Source: Flavobacteriaceae bacterium
Lineage (GTDB): Bacteria > Bacteroidota > Bacteroidia > Flavobacteriales > Flavobacteriaceae
Reading direction: 5' to 3'
DNA length: 64,000 bases
Assembly: GCA_002702895.1 (NCBI GenBank)
Contig: PACX01000005.1
Location: 1-64,000, forward strand
The stretch's first letter is position 1; each line of letters begins with the position of its first letter. Under the pieces are notes generated by a model. The model made no database searches, had not been told where the DNA came from, and saw nothing but the letters and a program-made list of their open reading frames with translations. Of this stretch, positions 1 through 9,855 are shown in pieces. The translations under genes and the position numbers were made by a program.

Positions 1-153
1 GAAGTGGGAGATAGATATTTAGCCTTCAAAGGAGTTAGTGATGGCGCTCATCGCAGTCTCAGTTATCAGCGCTCTGAAGGAGATGTTTTTTCCATACACA
101 TTGAAACCAATGTTGGCGACAGAATTGAAATTAAACTCGCGCCGATAATGTAA
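1..153 (+). CDS. 3' end of an unidentified gene (partial)
   Basis: Frame 1 is open from the first base to a TAA at 151-153 and encodes the last 50 residues of a protein whose start lies outside the window. The tail ends in a hydrophilic, beta-rich stretch (VFSIHIETNVGDRIEIKLAP). I do not recognise the family. By my count it is about 42 % G+C, and it uses CGC, CTC and GCG codons that are rare elsewhere in the window, where Arg is mostly AGA. That is compatible with recent acquisition, but the fragment is too short to be sure. Confidence 0.55.
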   Translation, partial: EVGDRYLAFKGVSDGAHRSLSYQRSEGDVFSIHIETNVGDRIEIKLAPIM

Positions 154-322
154 ATTGTTAGACACCCAGAACCTCACTATTATACATATTTACACAAACA
201 CCTTCCATCAAAAGAAAACTGATATTATTTGAGTAGGGTAGTTGCAATTAAAAATTACTATTGAGATTTTTTGGGTTTTTAGTATTACTGACCGTACAAT
301 AATCCTACAAGTTTTAAAAAGA
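154..322. other. intergenic stretch without recognised features
   Basis: This gap lies between the partial gene and the tRNA terminator. I see no open frame with a credible start, no strong hairpin and no repeat in it. Any attachment-site remnant of an integrated element would be expected near here, but none can be recognised without the sequence to the left. Confidence 0.4.
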
Positions 323-361
323 AAAACCCTAATCACTTGCTTATAAAGTAGTTAGGGTTTT
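323..361 (-). terminator. Rho-independent terminator of tRNA-Ser
   Basis: A 10-bp perfect inverted repeat (AAAACCCTAA at 323-332 pairing with TTAGGGTTTT at 352-361) is followed on the minus strand by a T run. It sits just past the 3' end of the minus-strand tRNA gene, so it most likely ends the tRNA transcript. The stem is nearly symmetrical and could also stop plus-strand transcripts from the left. Confidence 0.75.
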
Positions 362-367
362 ACTATG

Positions 368-451
368 CGGAGAGACGGGGATTCGAACCCCGGCGACAGT
401 TACCCGTCGACAGATTAGCAATCTGCTCCATTACCACTCTGGCACCTCTCC
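368..451 (-). tRNA. tRNA-Ser (anticodon GCT)
   Basis: Read on the minus strand, this has a 7-bp acceptor stem (GGAGAGG with TCTCTCC), an anticodon loop TTGCTAA with anticodon GCT, a long class II variable arm, and a T arm with TTCGAAT between CGGGG and CCCCG. The length of 84 nt fits tRNA-Ser. The discriminator is G; the following bases are CAT, so the CCA end is not encoded and must be added after transcription. It decodes AGC and AGT. Its 3' end faces the higher-G+C segment at the left edge. Confidence 0.95.
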
Positions 452-524
452 TTTGCTAATTTCAATTAAATGAGCGAGCAAATTTAACTTTTCCAAGTCA
501 ATTCGACAAGATTTAAAATGAAAA

Positions 525-1613
525 TTATAGATTCTTGGTTAATTCTTTTACTATTCTATTTTCTGAGAAAAATTCTTTAGCAATGACCTTTATTGCCGTA
601 TAGCTAGGAATAGCAGCTATCATTCCTAGAGGACCAAATAATAAGCCTCCAATAATAATAATTAAAAATATTTCAAGAGGATGAGATTTAACACTATTTG
701 AAAAAATAAATGGTTGGCTAAAAAAGTTATCAACCAGTTGACCAACTATAAAACCAATAGATACGTAAATAGCTTTTGGAAGAATGACTGTACTAAAATC
801 TGCTCCAATGTTACTAGACATCGTTAGAAGTATCATTAATATTCCTCCAATTACAGGGCCAATAAATGGAATTAAATTAAGTAGAGAGCATAAAAATGCT
901 ATTACAAAAGCATTTGGAATACCCAATATTAAAAGAATAATAGTATAAATTATAAAAAGAATAAAAATTTGTAATATTAAACCAGCAAAATATCTGGAAA
1001 GTAATTTTTTAATTGAGCTGTAAGATTTTTGAAATTTCTTAGTAGATTTTTTAGGTATTAAAACAAACAGGCTTTTTTCTAAAATCATAGAGTCTTTTAG
1101 TAAAAAGAAAGAAATAAACATAACCGATAGGATTCCAATGGTTAAATTTCCTAATGTTTTTCCAAATGAATTTAAAATTTCAGGGATAAATCTAAAATCC
1201 ATATTACTTATCCAATCCATGTTGAAAATAGACTTGTCTAAATCAATATTAAAACGACTTAAATAATTAGCTGTTTCTATATATAGAAATTTTAGATTTT
1301 CTTGAAAGGAATCAATATCTAGAAGAGACAGGTTTTTTCCTTGTTCAATAACTAGGGGAATAAAAAGAGAAATAATTCCTACAATAATTGTTAGGAAAAT
1401 TACCATGGTAATTATTGAAGCTGAAGTATTTTTTAGTTTAAGTCTGTTGTTTAAAAAAACAACAATAGGTCTTCCAATTAATGAAATAATAGCAGCAATT
1501 AAAACATATCCAACTAATATTTTGATTTCATATAATAAGTATATACCCAGAATTATTCCACTTAAAACTAGAATAGAATGAATTATTCCTTTTGAAATTT
1601 CATTTTTAAACAT
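525..1613 (-). CDS. AI-2E family transporter (PerM/YdgG-like)
   Basis: A polytopic inner-membrane protein of about 362 residues with roughly seven or eight hydrophobic helices: two at the N-terminus, a soluble loop around residues 70-150, then a C-terminal membrane block rich in Gly and Pro, with LNLIPFIGPVIGGI and GGLLFGPLGMIAAIPSYT as recognisable family segments. The family includes the AI-2 exporter TqsA, but many members have unknown substrates. I place the start at the ATG at 1613 (MFKNEISKG); a longer frame begins at 1655 inside rsmE, adds an unlikely extension and overlaps that gene. It follows rsmE by about 11 bases, so tsaD-rsmE-perM probably form one minus-strand operon. Substrate unknown. 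Confidence 0.85.
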   Translation of the reverse strand: MFKNEISKGIIHSILVLSGIILGIYLLYEIKILVGYVLIAAIISLIGRPIVVFLNNRLKLKNTSASIITMVIFLTIIVGIISLFIPLVIEQGKNLSLLDIDSFQENLKFLYIETANYLSRFNIDLDKSIFNMDWISNMDFRFIPEILNSFGKTLGNLTIGILSVMFISFFLLKDSMILEKSLFVLIPKKSTKKFQKSYSSIKKLLSRYFAGLILQIFILFIIYTIILLILGIPNAFVIAFLCSLLNLIPFIGPVIGGILMILLTMSSNIGADFSTVILPKAIYVSIGFIVGQLVDNFFSQPFIFSNSVKSHPLEIFLIIIIGGLLFGPLGMIAAIPSYTAIKVIAKEFFSENRIVKELTKNL

Positions 1614-1624
1614 ATGCAAATATA

Positions 1625-2329
1625 TTACATATTGGCAATTGAAAAAGTATGGCAAGCGACAATACCAGCAGTTTCTGCTCTTAATCTAGTCTCCCCTAAG
1701 CTGACATTTTTAAAATTTAGCTCTTTACAACTTTCTACTTCTTCCTCTGTGAAATCACCTTCTGGACCGATTAAAATTAAAGAGTCAGATTTAGGTTTTA
1801 TTAATTTCAATAAGGGTTTTTTTTCTGAATCATTACAATGCGCGATAAATAGTTGATCATTTAAATTACCTTTTAGGAAGTTTTTAAGAGAAGAAACAGT
1901 ATTTAGCTTTGGAAAGTGACTCTTCAGAGATTGTTTCATTCCAGAAATTAATATTTTTTTTAATCGATTTTCATTTAAGAATTTTTTTTCAGTTCTATCA
2001 CAAATTATTGGAGTGATTTCAGTTATTCCAATTTCACTAGCTTTTTCTAAGAACCATTCAAACCTTTCATTAGATTTTAGCAAAGAAATTCCAATGTGGA
2101 GAGAATAGGGTAATGGTTTTTGTTTAATAGTTTCTGTAATAGAAACTTGGCAATTATTTTTAGAAATTGATGAAATAGTCCCTTTAAATAAAATGTTTTT
2201 ACCATTTGTAATGTTTATTTCATCTCCAGGTTTTTTTCTTAAAACTTTATATAGGTGCTTACTTTCATCTTTAGTAAAATCAGCAATTTTATCTTCTATA
2301 GATATGTTTGGTAAATAAAATAATTGCAT
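1625..2329 (-). CDS. rsmE: 16S rRNA (uracil1498-N3)-methyltransferase RsmE
   Basis: The 234-residue length is typical for RsmE, a SPOUT-class enzyme that uses SAM to methylate N3 of U1498 in 16S rRNA. The N-terminal PUA-like domain (about residues 1-70, with SKHLYKVLRKKPGDEI) is followed by the SPOUT fold. SKSNERFEW-type and EKASEIGITEITPI segments, GPEGDFTEEE and LGETRLRAETA form the SAM-binding knot near the C-terminus. It lies one base downstream of tsaD and upstream of the PerM-like transporter, an arrangement of translation-related genes suggesting co-transcription. No anomaly seen. Confidence 0.95.
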   Translation of the reverse strand: MQLFYLPNISIEDKIADFTKDESKHLYKVLRKKPGDEINITNGKNILFKGTISSISKNNCQVSITETIKQKPLPYSLHIGISLLKSNERFEWFLEKASEIGITEITPIICDRTEKKFLNENRLKKILISGMKQSLKSHFPKLNTVSSLKNFLKGNLNDQLFIAHCNDSEKKPLLKLIKPKSDSLILIGPEGDFTEEEVESCKELNFKNVSLGETRLRAETAGIVACHTFSIANM

Positions 2330-2330
2330 A

Positions 2331-3335
2331 TTAAATTTTATATCTTGATTTTGCTCCTTTTTTTAAATTAGAAAAGTCTTTATTTAAGTATTTTAAATAT
2401 CCTACCATAGCTATCATTGCAGCATTATCTGTGGTATATTCAAATTTTGGAAAAAAAGTCTTATAATTTTTTTGATCTTGGAATTTTCTAATAATTCCTG
2501 AATTACATGAGACTCCACCACCAAATACAACTCTATTTATGCCAGTTTTATCGACAGCTAAATTTATTTTTTCAAACAAAATTTCAACAATTGTATACTG
2601 AAGTGATGCACATAGATTATTTAGCTCAGATTTAATAAAATCATTTTTAGATTTACTCGCTTTTTCAACAAACCTTAAAAACCCGGTCTTTAATCCACTA
2701 AAACTAAAATTAAGATCTGCAACCTTTGGTTTAGTAAAAGTAAATTTTTTAGGATCTCCCAGTTTAGAATTTTTATCTATTACTGGTCCAGCAGGGTAGG
2801 GAAGTCCAATCATTTTTCCACATTTATCAAATGTTTCTCCAATTGCATCATCTAATGTTTCCCCTATTATTTTCATATCAAAATAATCTTTAACAAGTAC
2901 TATTTGAGTATGTCCACCAGATATTGTCACGCCAATAAAAGGAAATTTAGGTTTTTCTTCCCCACAATCTTCAATGAAATGAGCTAAAAGATGAGCTTGC
3001 ATATGATTTACTTCAATAATTGGAATTCCTAATCCCATTGATAAAGATTTTGAAAATGAAGAACCAACTAAAAGAGATCCTAATAATCCAGGTCCTCTTG
3101 TATAGGCTATAGCATTTAACTGATTTTTTTCGATATTTGCTAAGGATATTGCTTGGTTTACGACAGGAATTATATTTTGTTGATGAGCCCTTGAAGCTAA
3201 CTCAGGAACAACTCCTCCATAGGATTTATGTATCTCTTGGTTTGCCACAAGGTTTGTTAAAACTTTTCCATCACATAAAACTGATGCAGAAGTGTCATCA
3301 CAAGAAGATTCGATTCCTAAAATATAAGTAGGCAC
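2331..3335 (-). CDS. tsaD: tRNA N6-adenosine threonylcarbamoyltransferase TsaD
   Basis: This 334-residue protein is the catalytic subunit that transfers threonylcarbamoyl from TC-AMP to A37 of ANN-decoding tRNAs, working with TsaB and TsaE. It has the ASKHA fold start GIESSCDDTSAS, the metal-binding histidines H111 and H115 in HMQAHLLAH, the segment SGGHTQIV, and VFGGGVSCNSGI with a C-terminal DNAAMIA motif. The start is GTG at 3333-3335. It is transcribed away from tamB, and only a short A/T-rich spacer separates the two. Confidence 0.97.
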   Translation of the reverse strand: MPTYILGIESSCDDTSASVLCDGKVLTNLVANQEIHKSYGGVVPELASRAHQQNIIPVVNQAISLANIEKNQLNAIAYTRGPGLLGSLLVGSSFSKSLSMGLGIPIIEVNHMQAHLLAHFIEDCGEEKPKFPFIGVTISGGHTQIVLVKDYFDMKIIGETLDDAIGETFDKCGKMIGLPYPAGPVIDKNSKLGDPKKFTFTKPKVADLNFSFSGLKTGFLRFVEKASKSKNDFIKSELNNLCASLQYTIVEILFEKINLAVDKTGINRVVFGGGVSCNSGIIRKFQDQKNYKTFFPKFEYTTDNAAMIAMVGYLKYLNKDFSNLKKGAKSRYKI

Positions 3336-3371
3336 AATGTTTGTTTAATAACAAAGATAATATATATAAAT

Positions 3372-6300
3372 ATCAAAAATTTTATAAAAAAATATCGTTT
3401 TGTTATTCTAGTCTTCGCTTCCTTAGTAGTTGTTTTCTTCTCTGTTACTAGTATTCCAAAAGTTCAAACTATTGTAGCCCAAAAGATAGCTAATCAATTT
3501 AACAAACAATATGGAACTGAAGTTAAAATTAGTACAGCTGAATTAAAATTTTCTGGAAATATAGATTTAAATAACTTTTTAGTTATTGATCATAAAAAAG
3601 ATACTCTTATTTATTTTAATAGTTTGAATCTAAGTCCAAGAAGTCTTAAAAAAATGATTTCCAGTGATTTAAATTTCAAATCTATTAAATTTGACGGACT
3701 ACAGTTAAAACTTGTAAAGTATATTTCTGAAGACAAAACTAATTTGGAAATATTTTTAGAAAAGTTAAATAATAATAAGACAAAAGCTAATATTGGTGAT
3801 GATCTAAATTTTGAAATTCAAAATATTATTGGCTTTAATTCTAATATATCATTTAAAGATTTTAATAGTTTTGGAAATAATTTTTTTATTTCAGATTTAA
3901 ATATTGATTTATCACAGATCAAACTATTTGAAAATAATTTAAAATTTGACATTAATAATATCAATTATAAAAATGATTTAGGCTATAGTTTAAAGGATTT
4001 TTCATCTAATTTAATTTTTAATAAGAAAGAATTTTATTTAAATAATATTGACTTTAGATACGAAAAATCAAATATCAAAGGAGATTTATTTCTTGATTTT
4101 TCTAAAATTAATAGTGAGAATTCATTAAATTTTGCAAGTCTTGATTCTGTTTATTTAGATTTTAAAATAGTTGATTCTAAAATTAATCCATCTGACCTGA
4201 CTATCATTTATGATAAAATTGATAAATCATATTCAGATTCATGGAATTTAACGTCGGAAATAAACGGATTTATTAGTAACCTTAATATAAATAAGACTAT
4301 TTTATCAAATAATGATAATATTATCGAATTTGATGCAAATCTTTCTAATATTTTTAAAGGAAAAGACGATTATGTATTAAACTTTCATTTTGATAAAATA
4401 AATACTTCCTCTCAAACAATTAATTCAATTTTCCCTGAAGTTTTTGGAACCATCATTCCTACATCAACTAAAACTTTGGGCGAGTTTAATTTTAATGGAA
4501 ATACACTTATTAATTCCTATGAAGTAAAGTCCAATTTTAATCTTCAAATCGAGGAAGGTACGGTTAATGCATTTTTAAAAATTTCAGATTTATCAAATAT
4601 TGATAATGCAATATATACAGGTTATGTTGAGGGAAAAAATTTAGATATTTCTAAGTTTATAAACTTTAAGTCAATAGGTCGTTCAAATTTTAAATTCGAT
4701 ATTAATGGAAGGGGATTTACATCTGAATATCTTGATTCACAAGTGACAGGAAAAATTGAGGATATTACTTTTAATAATCAAATCTTACAAAAATTAGAAA
4801 TTTTTGGCCAAGTAAAGGATCAAGTTTTTGATGGAAAATTAAGCTTAAATGATCCTAATCTAAACTTAGATTTTAACGGTCTTATTGATTATAGTAATGA
4901 CTTAATTGATTTTGATTTTAATTCTTCTATTAAATATGCTAATCTTTTTAATCTTGGATTTAATGATAATGGAATTTTAAATGGAGATTTTATTGTAAAG
5001 CTGAGGGGTAACAGCATGAAGGATTTGATAGGTGATTTAACTTTACAAAAGATAAAATATAATAATATTGATGATTCTATTGAATTCAAGGATTTATATG
5101 CCCAATTAAGAAATAATGAAGGAAATAGAATTATAAATATTTCCTCAGAAGATATTGTGAGTGGGATATTGATAGGTGAATATGATTTTCTTAATTTAAA
5201 ATACTCTGTTCTTAATAATTTCGGTAAACATTATTCTAATTATAAATTATTAAGTGAGGGAGAATCTCAAAATATTTCCTTTAGCTTAAATTTTAAACCT
5301 AAACTTTTAAAAGTTATTAATAATGATTTGTCAATTGATGAAAATACTTTTATTAGGGGAAAGTTTAGCTCTAATGGTGAATATGAAATTAAATTGGAAT
5401 CTTCATTGTTAAAATTTAAAGATATTACGGCTAATAATATTTACTTAGATGTAAATAATAAAGATGGTTTTATAAAAATAGATAAAATAAAATCTCCTAT
5501 TATTAATGGTAAAGATTTTAATTTAAATACAAATTTTATTAATGATTCCTTAATTGTATCATCTAGTTATAATTCAATTAAAAATAAATTAAATAAACTA
5601 AATTTCTCTCATACAATAAACGAAGAAAATAAATCAGTAATTTCTTTTTCTGACCTTGAATTAATTATAAATGAACAAAATTGGTCTATAAATAAATTAA
5701 AAGACAATAAATTACCAATAGTAACTTTTTCTAGAGATTCAAAAGACTACAGTTTTCAAAACGGAAATTTTAAAAGTAATGATCAATATTTTTCTGTAAA
5801 TATTTCAGAAAATATTAATAATTCAAATTATCTCTTTGATTTTAATAATGTTAGTGTAGAAAATTTTACCTCTTCTTCAGATAAGATTTTTTTTCAGGCA
5901 TTAATTAATGGAAATATAGAATTGATTAAGAAAGATGATATATATAAAGGGGCTTCCTCAATAAAAATAGGTGATTTAAGAGCAAATAATCATTCTTTAG
6001 GTTCGGCAGATTTAGAAATAAATGCAAGTAGTGATTTGAAGAGTTTTGTTATGTCCTTTGATATAATTAAAGACTTTGAAAAAACACTTACCCTAAAGGG
6101 AAATTTTAGTATTGAAGAAGATTTTTATCCACTAGACATGAAATTAAACATGAAAAATTTTGAAATAATGCCATTTTCTAAAATTGGAGATAATGTAATA
6201 ACAAATTTTAATGGCTTATTTAATTCTAATATTTATATTTCAGGAAATTCTAATTCTCCTACTTTTACTGGAGAAATAAGAACTGATAATGTTGAATTCT

Positions 6301-7715
6301 TGATCCCTTATCTAAATGTTAAATATGAACTTTCTAATAATCCTATTTTTAAATTAAAAAATCAATCTTTTGAAATTAATGATTTTAATTTATACAATTC
6401 AAAAACCAATACAATTGGATCTTTAAATGGAATAATTTCTCACAATAAATTTAAAAATTGGCTATTGGATTTAACAATTGATTCTGAAAACTTATTAATT
6501 CTTGATACTGATTCAAAAAATGATCCAGTTTATTTTGGAAAGGGTTTTATAAATGGTTATACTAAAATATTTGGTCCAGGTGAAAATTTACTTATTGATT
6601 TGAATGGTTCAACAAATAAAGGAACGTTTTTAAAAATCCCAATAAAAAAATCTACAAATACAGGGGATTTATCATATTTAAGTTTTGTAGATAATAATGA
6701 AAATAATAATAATACGATAAAACGAAATAGTCTTAAAGTTAATTTAGATTTAGATTTTAATCAAAATGCTAATATTGAAGTAATTTTAGATCCCGAATCA
6801 GATTCTAAGCTTATTGTTGATGGAAATGGAAATTTAAATTTTAAAATAAATACTCTTGGAAACTTTAATATTTTTGGAGATTATACAGTAAATTCAGGCT
6901 CATATTTTTATAATAGTTTAGGAATTGTAGATCGTGAATTTATACTTACTAAGGGATCTACAATTGTATGGAATGGAAACCCATATATGGCTGATTTAAA
7001 TATAAATGCAAATTATGTAATACCAGGTGGAGCTAACCCTGCAATATTAATTCAGAATACAAGTTTTAATAGAAAAATACCTACTAATATTGATGTTAAT
7101 TTTTCTGGAAATTTAATTGAAATGAACACACCAGAATTTAAAATAAACTTTCCCAATACTAGTGGGCCAATTAAATCAGAATTAGATTATTATTTGGTTG
7201 ATAAAGAAAAGACTCAAAAACAAGCTATATCATTACTATATCAAGGAACTTTTATTGATGAAATTTCTCTTTCTTCTGTATCCTCTCAAGCTATAACTAA
7301 TAATTTGTTTCAAAAAGCTTCCGGAATCATTGATGATATCTTTACCAGTTCGGATGATAAGATGAATGTTGGAATAAATTATTTAAAAGGAGATAAAAAT
7401 GCTGCCTCCTCTTTACTTAACAGAGACAGATTAGGTTTAACATTAAAAACAGAAATAAGTGAAAAAATATTAATTAATGGAAAAATTGGAGTTCCTGTTG
7501 GTGGGGTTGAAGAAAATGTTATAATTGGTGATGTTCAGATTGAATTTCTATTAAATGATGAAGGTAATTTAAGGGCAAGAATTTTTAATAAAGAAAATGA
7601 ATATCAATATTTTGCTAACGATATTGGATATACACAAGGAATGGGAATATCATATGAACTAGATTTCGATTCATTTAAAGAATTATTTAAAAAGATATCA
7701 AAAGATAAGAATTAG
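3372..7715 (+). CDS. tamB: TamB-like translocation/assembly module protein (DUF490), start codon uncertain
   Basis: This is a very long beta-helical envelope protein of about 1,450 residues. TamB spans the periplasm and takes part in phospholipid transport and outer-membrane assembly with a BamA-type partner. The C-terminal 400 residues show the family domain: GNLNFKINTLGNFNIFGDY, then YLVDKEKTQKQAISLLYQGTF and the final beta-strands. An inner-membrane anchor (FVILVFASLVVVFFSV) is encoded at about 3399-3446, upstream of the first TTG at 3624, so the gene must begin before 3624. The frame is open from 3321, but no ATG, GTG or TTG occurs between 3321 and 3623. An ATA or ATC at 3357-3372 is the best guess; 3372 is given here as an estimate. 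Asn and Lys are very frequent. Confidence 0.85.
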   Translation: MKNFIKKYRFVILVFASLVVVFFSVTSIPKVQTIVAQKIANQFNKQYGTEVKISTAELKFSGNIDLNNFLVIDHKKDTLIYFNSLNLSPRSLKKMISSDLNFKSIKFDGLQLKLVKYISEDKTNLEIFLEKLNNNKTKANIGDDLNFEIQNIIGFNSNISFKDFNSFGNNFFISDLNIDLSQIKLFENNLKFDINNINYKNDLGYSLKDFSSNLIFNKKEFYLNNIDFRYEKSNIKGDLFLDFSKINSENSLNFASLDSVYLDFKIVDSKINPSDLTIIYDKIDKSYSDSWNLTSEINGFISNLNINKTILSNNDNIIEFDANLSNIFKGKDDYVLNFHFDKINTSSQTINSIFPEVFGTIIPTSTKTLGEFNFNGNTLINSYEVKSNFNLQIEEGTVNAFLKISDLSNIDNAIYTGYVEGKNLDISKFINFKSIGRSNFKFDINGRGFTSEYLDSQVTGKIEDITFNNQILQKLEIFGQVKDQVFDGKLSLNDPNLNLDFNGLIDYSNDLIDFDFNSSIKYANLFNLGFNDNGILNGDFIVKLRGNSMKDLIGDLTLQKIKYNNIDDSIEFKDLYAQLRNNEGNRIINISSEDIVSGILIGEYDFLNLKYSVLNNFGKHYSNYKLLSEGESQNISFSLNFKPKLLKVINNDLSIDENTFIRGKFSSNGEYEIKLESSLLKFKDITANNIYLDVNNKDGFIKIDKIKSPIINGKDFNLNTNFINDSLIVSSSYNSIKNKLNKLNFSHTINEENKSVISFSDLELIINEQNWSINKLKDNKLPIVTFSRDSKDYSFQNGNFKSNDQYFSVNISENINNSNYLFDFNNVSVENFTSSSDKIFFQALINGNIELIKKDDIYKGASSIKIGDLRANNHSLGSADLEINASSDLKSFVMSFDIIKDFEKTLTLKGNFSIEEDFYPLDMKLNMKNFEIMPFSKIGDNVITNFNGLFNSNIYISGNSNSPTFTGEIRTDNVEFLIPYLNVKYELSNNPIFKLKNQSFEINDFNLYNSKTNTIGSLNGIISHNKFKNWLLDLTIDSENLLILDTDSKNDPVYFGKGFINGYTKIFGPGENLLIDLNGSTNKGTFLKIPIKKSTNTGDLSYLSFVDNNENNNNTIKRNSLKVNLDLDFNQNANIEVILDPESDSKLIVDGNGNLNFKINTLGNFNIFGDYTVNSGSYFYNSLGIVDREFILTKGSTIVWNGNPYMADLNINANYVIPGGANPAILIQNTSFNRKIPTNIDVNFSGNLIEMNTPEFKINFPNTSGPIKSELDYYLVDKEKTQKQAISLLYQGTFIDEISLSSVSSQAITNNLFQKASGIIDDIFTSSDDKMNVGINYLKGDKNAASSLLNRDRLGLTLKTEISEKILINGKIGVPVGGVEENVIIGDVQIEFLLNDEGNLRARIFNKENEYQYFANDIGYTQGMGISYELDFDSFKELFKKISKDKN

Positions 7716-7769
7716 AATTTTAAAATGTTTTAAAATTTAGTTTTGTAATTTTATAAAATATTTAAATGC

Positions 7770-8750
7770 ATGAAAATTAAAAAAATTGCAGTTTTGACAT
7801 CTGGTGGAGATTCACCTGGAATGAACACAGCATTAAGAGCTGTAGTTAGAACTTGTGCTTATAATAATATTGAATGCCTAGGAGTTTATAGGGGATTTCA
7901 AGGTTTAATTTATGATGAAATTAAAGTTTTATCTAAAAGAAGCGTTAGAGGAATAATAAATAGAGGAGGAACCATGTTATATTCTGCTCGTTCAAAAGAG
8001 TTTAAAACAAAGGATGGTAGAAAAAAAGCTTATGAAAATGTAAAAAAAAATAATATTGATGCCATAGTAGTTATTGGAGGAGATGGATCTTTTACAGGAA
8101 GTTTAATATTTGAAAAAGAATTTAATATCCCAATTATTGGAATACCTGGTACAATAGATAATGATCTTTTTGGAACTTCCCATACATTAGGTTATGATAC
8201 AGCATTAAATACTGTAATGGAAGCTATAGATAAAATTAGAGATACAGCAATATCACATGATCGACTTTTTTTTGTTGAAGTTATGGGCAGAGATGCCGGT
8301 CATATTGCTTTAAATTCTGGAATTGCAATTGGTGCTCAAGAAATTTTAATTCCTGAATCGAAAATAGGTTTAGATGAGTTAATAATTTCTTTGAAAAAAA
8401 GTAAAAAAGCTGGAAAAACTTCTAGTATTGTTGTAGTTGCTGAAGGAGATAAAACCGGAAAAAATGTTTTTGAATTATCAAAGAGAGTTGAAGATAAATT
8501 TCCAGATTATGAAATAAAAGTTTCTGTATTGGGCCATATGCAAAGAGGAGGTTCTCCAACATGTTTTGATAGAGTTTTAGGAACTAGAATGGGAGTAAAA
8601 GCAGTAGAGACACTTATTAAAGGAGAATCATCAAAGATGATAGGTGTTAAAGAAGGAAAAATTACATTAACACCACTAACATCAGCTATAAAAGGAAATT
8701 CAAAAATTGATCCTGAGTTAATTAGAGTAGCTGAAATTATGAATATTTAA
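7770..8750 (+). CDS. pfkA: ATP-dependent 6-phosphofructokinase
   Basis: This enzyme phosphorylates fructose 6-phosphate to fructose 1,6-bisphosphate in glycolysis. The length of 326 residues matches bacterial PfkA. It starts with the nucleotide-binding loop TSGGDSPGMNTALR, then GGDGSFTG, the catalytic loop GIPGTIDNDLFGTSHTLGYDTA (with the usual TIDND Asp residues), VMGRDAGHIAL and the C-terminal LGHMQRGGSPTCFDR. The Gly at the GGDGS position indicates ATP rather than pyrophosphate as donor. It is followed by a weak terminator and then gap and a GlcNAc-kinase-like gene, so this is a sugar-catabolism cluster. Confidence 0.97.
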   Translation: MKIKKIAVLTSGGDSPGMNTALRAVVRTCAYNNIECLGVYRGFQGLIYDEIKVLSKRSVRGIINRGGTMLYSARSKEFKTKDGRKKAYENVKKNNIDAIVVIGGDGSFTGSLIFEKEFNIPIIGIPGTIDNDLFGTSHTLGYDTALNTVMEAIDKIRDTAISHDRLFFVEVMGRDAGHIALNSGIAIGAQEILIPESKIGLDELIISLKKSKKAGKTSSIVVVAEGDKTGKNVFELSKRVEDKFPDYEIKVSVLGHMQRGGSPTCFDRVLGTRMGVKAVETLIKGESSKMIGVKEGKITLTPLTSAIKGNSKIDPELIRVAEIMNI

Positions 8751-8770
8751 TTTTCAATATTTCATAATTA

Positions 8771-8812
8771 AAAAAAAATCTCTCATTTATATTTTTGTAT
8801 AGATTTTTTTTT
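8771..8812 (+). terminator. A/T-rich hairpin after pfkA
   Basis: AAAAAAAATCT at 8771-8781 can pair with AGATTTTTTTT at 8801-8811 around a 19-base loop, and the right arm runs into a T tract. The position between pfkA and gap suggests a weak intrinsic terminator that would give partial read-through. The stem contains only one G-C pair, so strength is doubtful. Confidence 0.45.
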
Positions 8813-8851
8813 AGGTTTGCTTCCTCAAAATAAATATTAAATAATTAATAA

Positions 8852-9847
8852 ATGATAAAAATTGGAATTAACGGATTTGGACGAATTGGAAGAATGGTTT
8901 TTCGTGCATCTCTTGAAAGAAAAGATGTTAAGGTTGTAGGAATTAATGATCTTCTTGACGTTGAACATTTGGCCTATTTATTAAGATATGATTCTGTTCA
9001 TGGAAATTGTAAAGCAGAAATTAAAATTAATAATGGAAATTTAATTGTTGATGGAGAGGTTATAAGAATTACCTATGAAAAGGATCCTAAACAAATTAGT
9101 TGGGATTCAATTGATGTAGATGTTGCTTTGGAATGTACGGGTATTTTTACTTCTGTTGAAAAGGCACAATCTCACATTGATGGGGGTGCTAAAAAAGTAG
9201 TTATTTCTGCCCCATCACCTGATGCTCCAATGTTTGTTATGGGTGTTAATCACAATGATGTAAAAGAGAATCAAACTATTGTTTCTAATGCATCATGTAC
9301 AACAAATTGTTTAGCTCCCCTTATAAAGGTTTTAAATGATAAATTTGGCGTGGCTGAGGCTCTTATGACTACAGTACATGCTACAACTGCTACACAATTA
9401 ACTGTTGATGGTCCTACTAAGAAAGATTATAGAGGTGGAAGAAGTTCTCTTCTTAACATTATGCCTGCTTCAACTGGAGCTGCTAAAGCAGTTACTAAGG
9501 TTATACCTAGTTTAAAAGGTAAAATAACTGGAATGGCATTTAGAGTTCCTACAGCTAATGTTTCCGTTGTAGATTTAACAGTTAAACTTGAATCTAAAAC
9601 AACTTATAATGATTTAATGATGGCTTTAAAAGAAGCTTCAGAAAATGATTTAAAAAATATTTTAGGTTTCACTGAAGATTTAGTTGTTTCCCAAGATTTT
9701 ATTGGTGATCCCAGGACATCTATAGTTGATTCTAAAGCTGGGATTGAATTAAATGAAAGTTTTTATAAGATTGTTTCATGGTATGATAATGAAGCAGGGT
9801 ATTCTTATAAATTAATCGATTTAGCTCTTCATATAAATTCGTTGTAA
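8852..9847 (+). CDS. gap: Glyceraldehyde-3-phosphate dehydrogenase, type I
   Basis: This NAD-dependent glycolytic enzyme oxidises glyceraldehyde 3-phosphate to 1,3-bisphosphoglycerate. It has the Rossmann start [16 protein letters not shown], the catalytic Cys in [13 protein letters not shown] (about residue 149), the catalytic His in [10 protein letters not shown], and the C-terminal [13 protein letters not shown]. At 331 residues it is full length. The Asp of GINDLLD after the second strand is the NAD-type residue. Codon use is slightly G+C richer than in the neighbours, as expected for a highly expressed gene. Confidence 0.97.
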   Translation: MIKIGINGFGRIGRMVFRASLERKDVKVVGINDLLDVEHLAYLLRYDSVHGNCKAEIKINNGNLIVDGEVIRITYEKDPKQISWDSIDVDVALECTGIFTSVEKAQSHIDGGAKKVVISAPSPDAPMFVMGVNHNDVKENQTIVSNASCTTNCLAPLIKVLNDKFGVAEALMTTVHATTATQLTVDGPTKKDYRGGRSSLLNIMPASTGAAKAVTKVIPSLKGKITGMAFRVPTANVSVVDLTVKLESKTTYNDLMMALKEASENDLKNILGFTEDLVVSQDFIGDPRTSIVDSKAGIELNESFYKIVSWYDNEAGYSYKLIDLALHINSL

Positions 9848-9855
9848 ATTATTTT

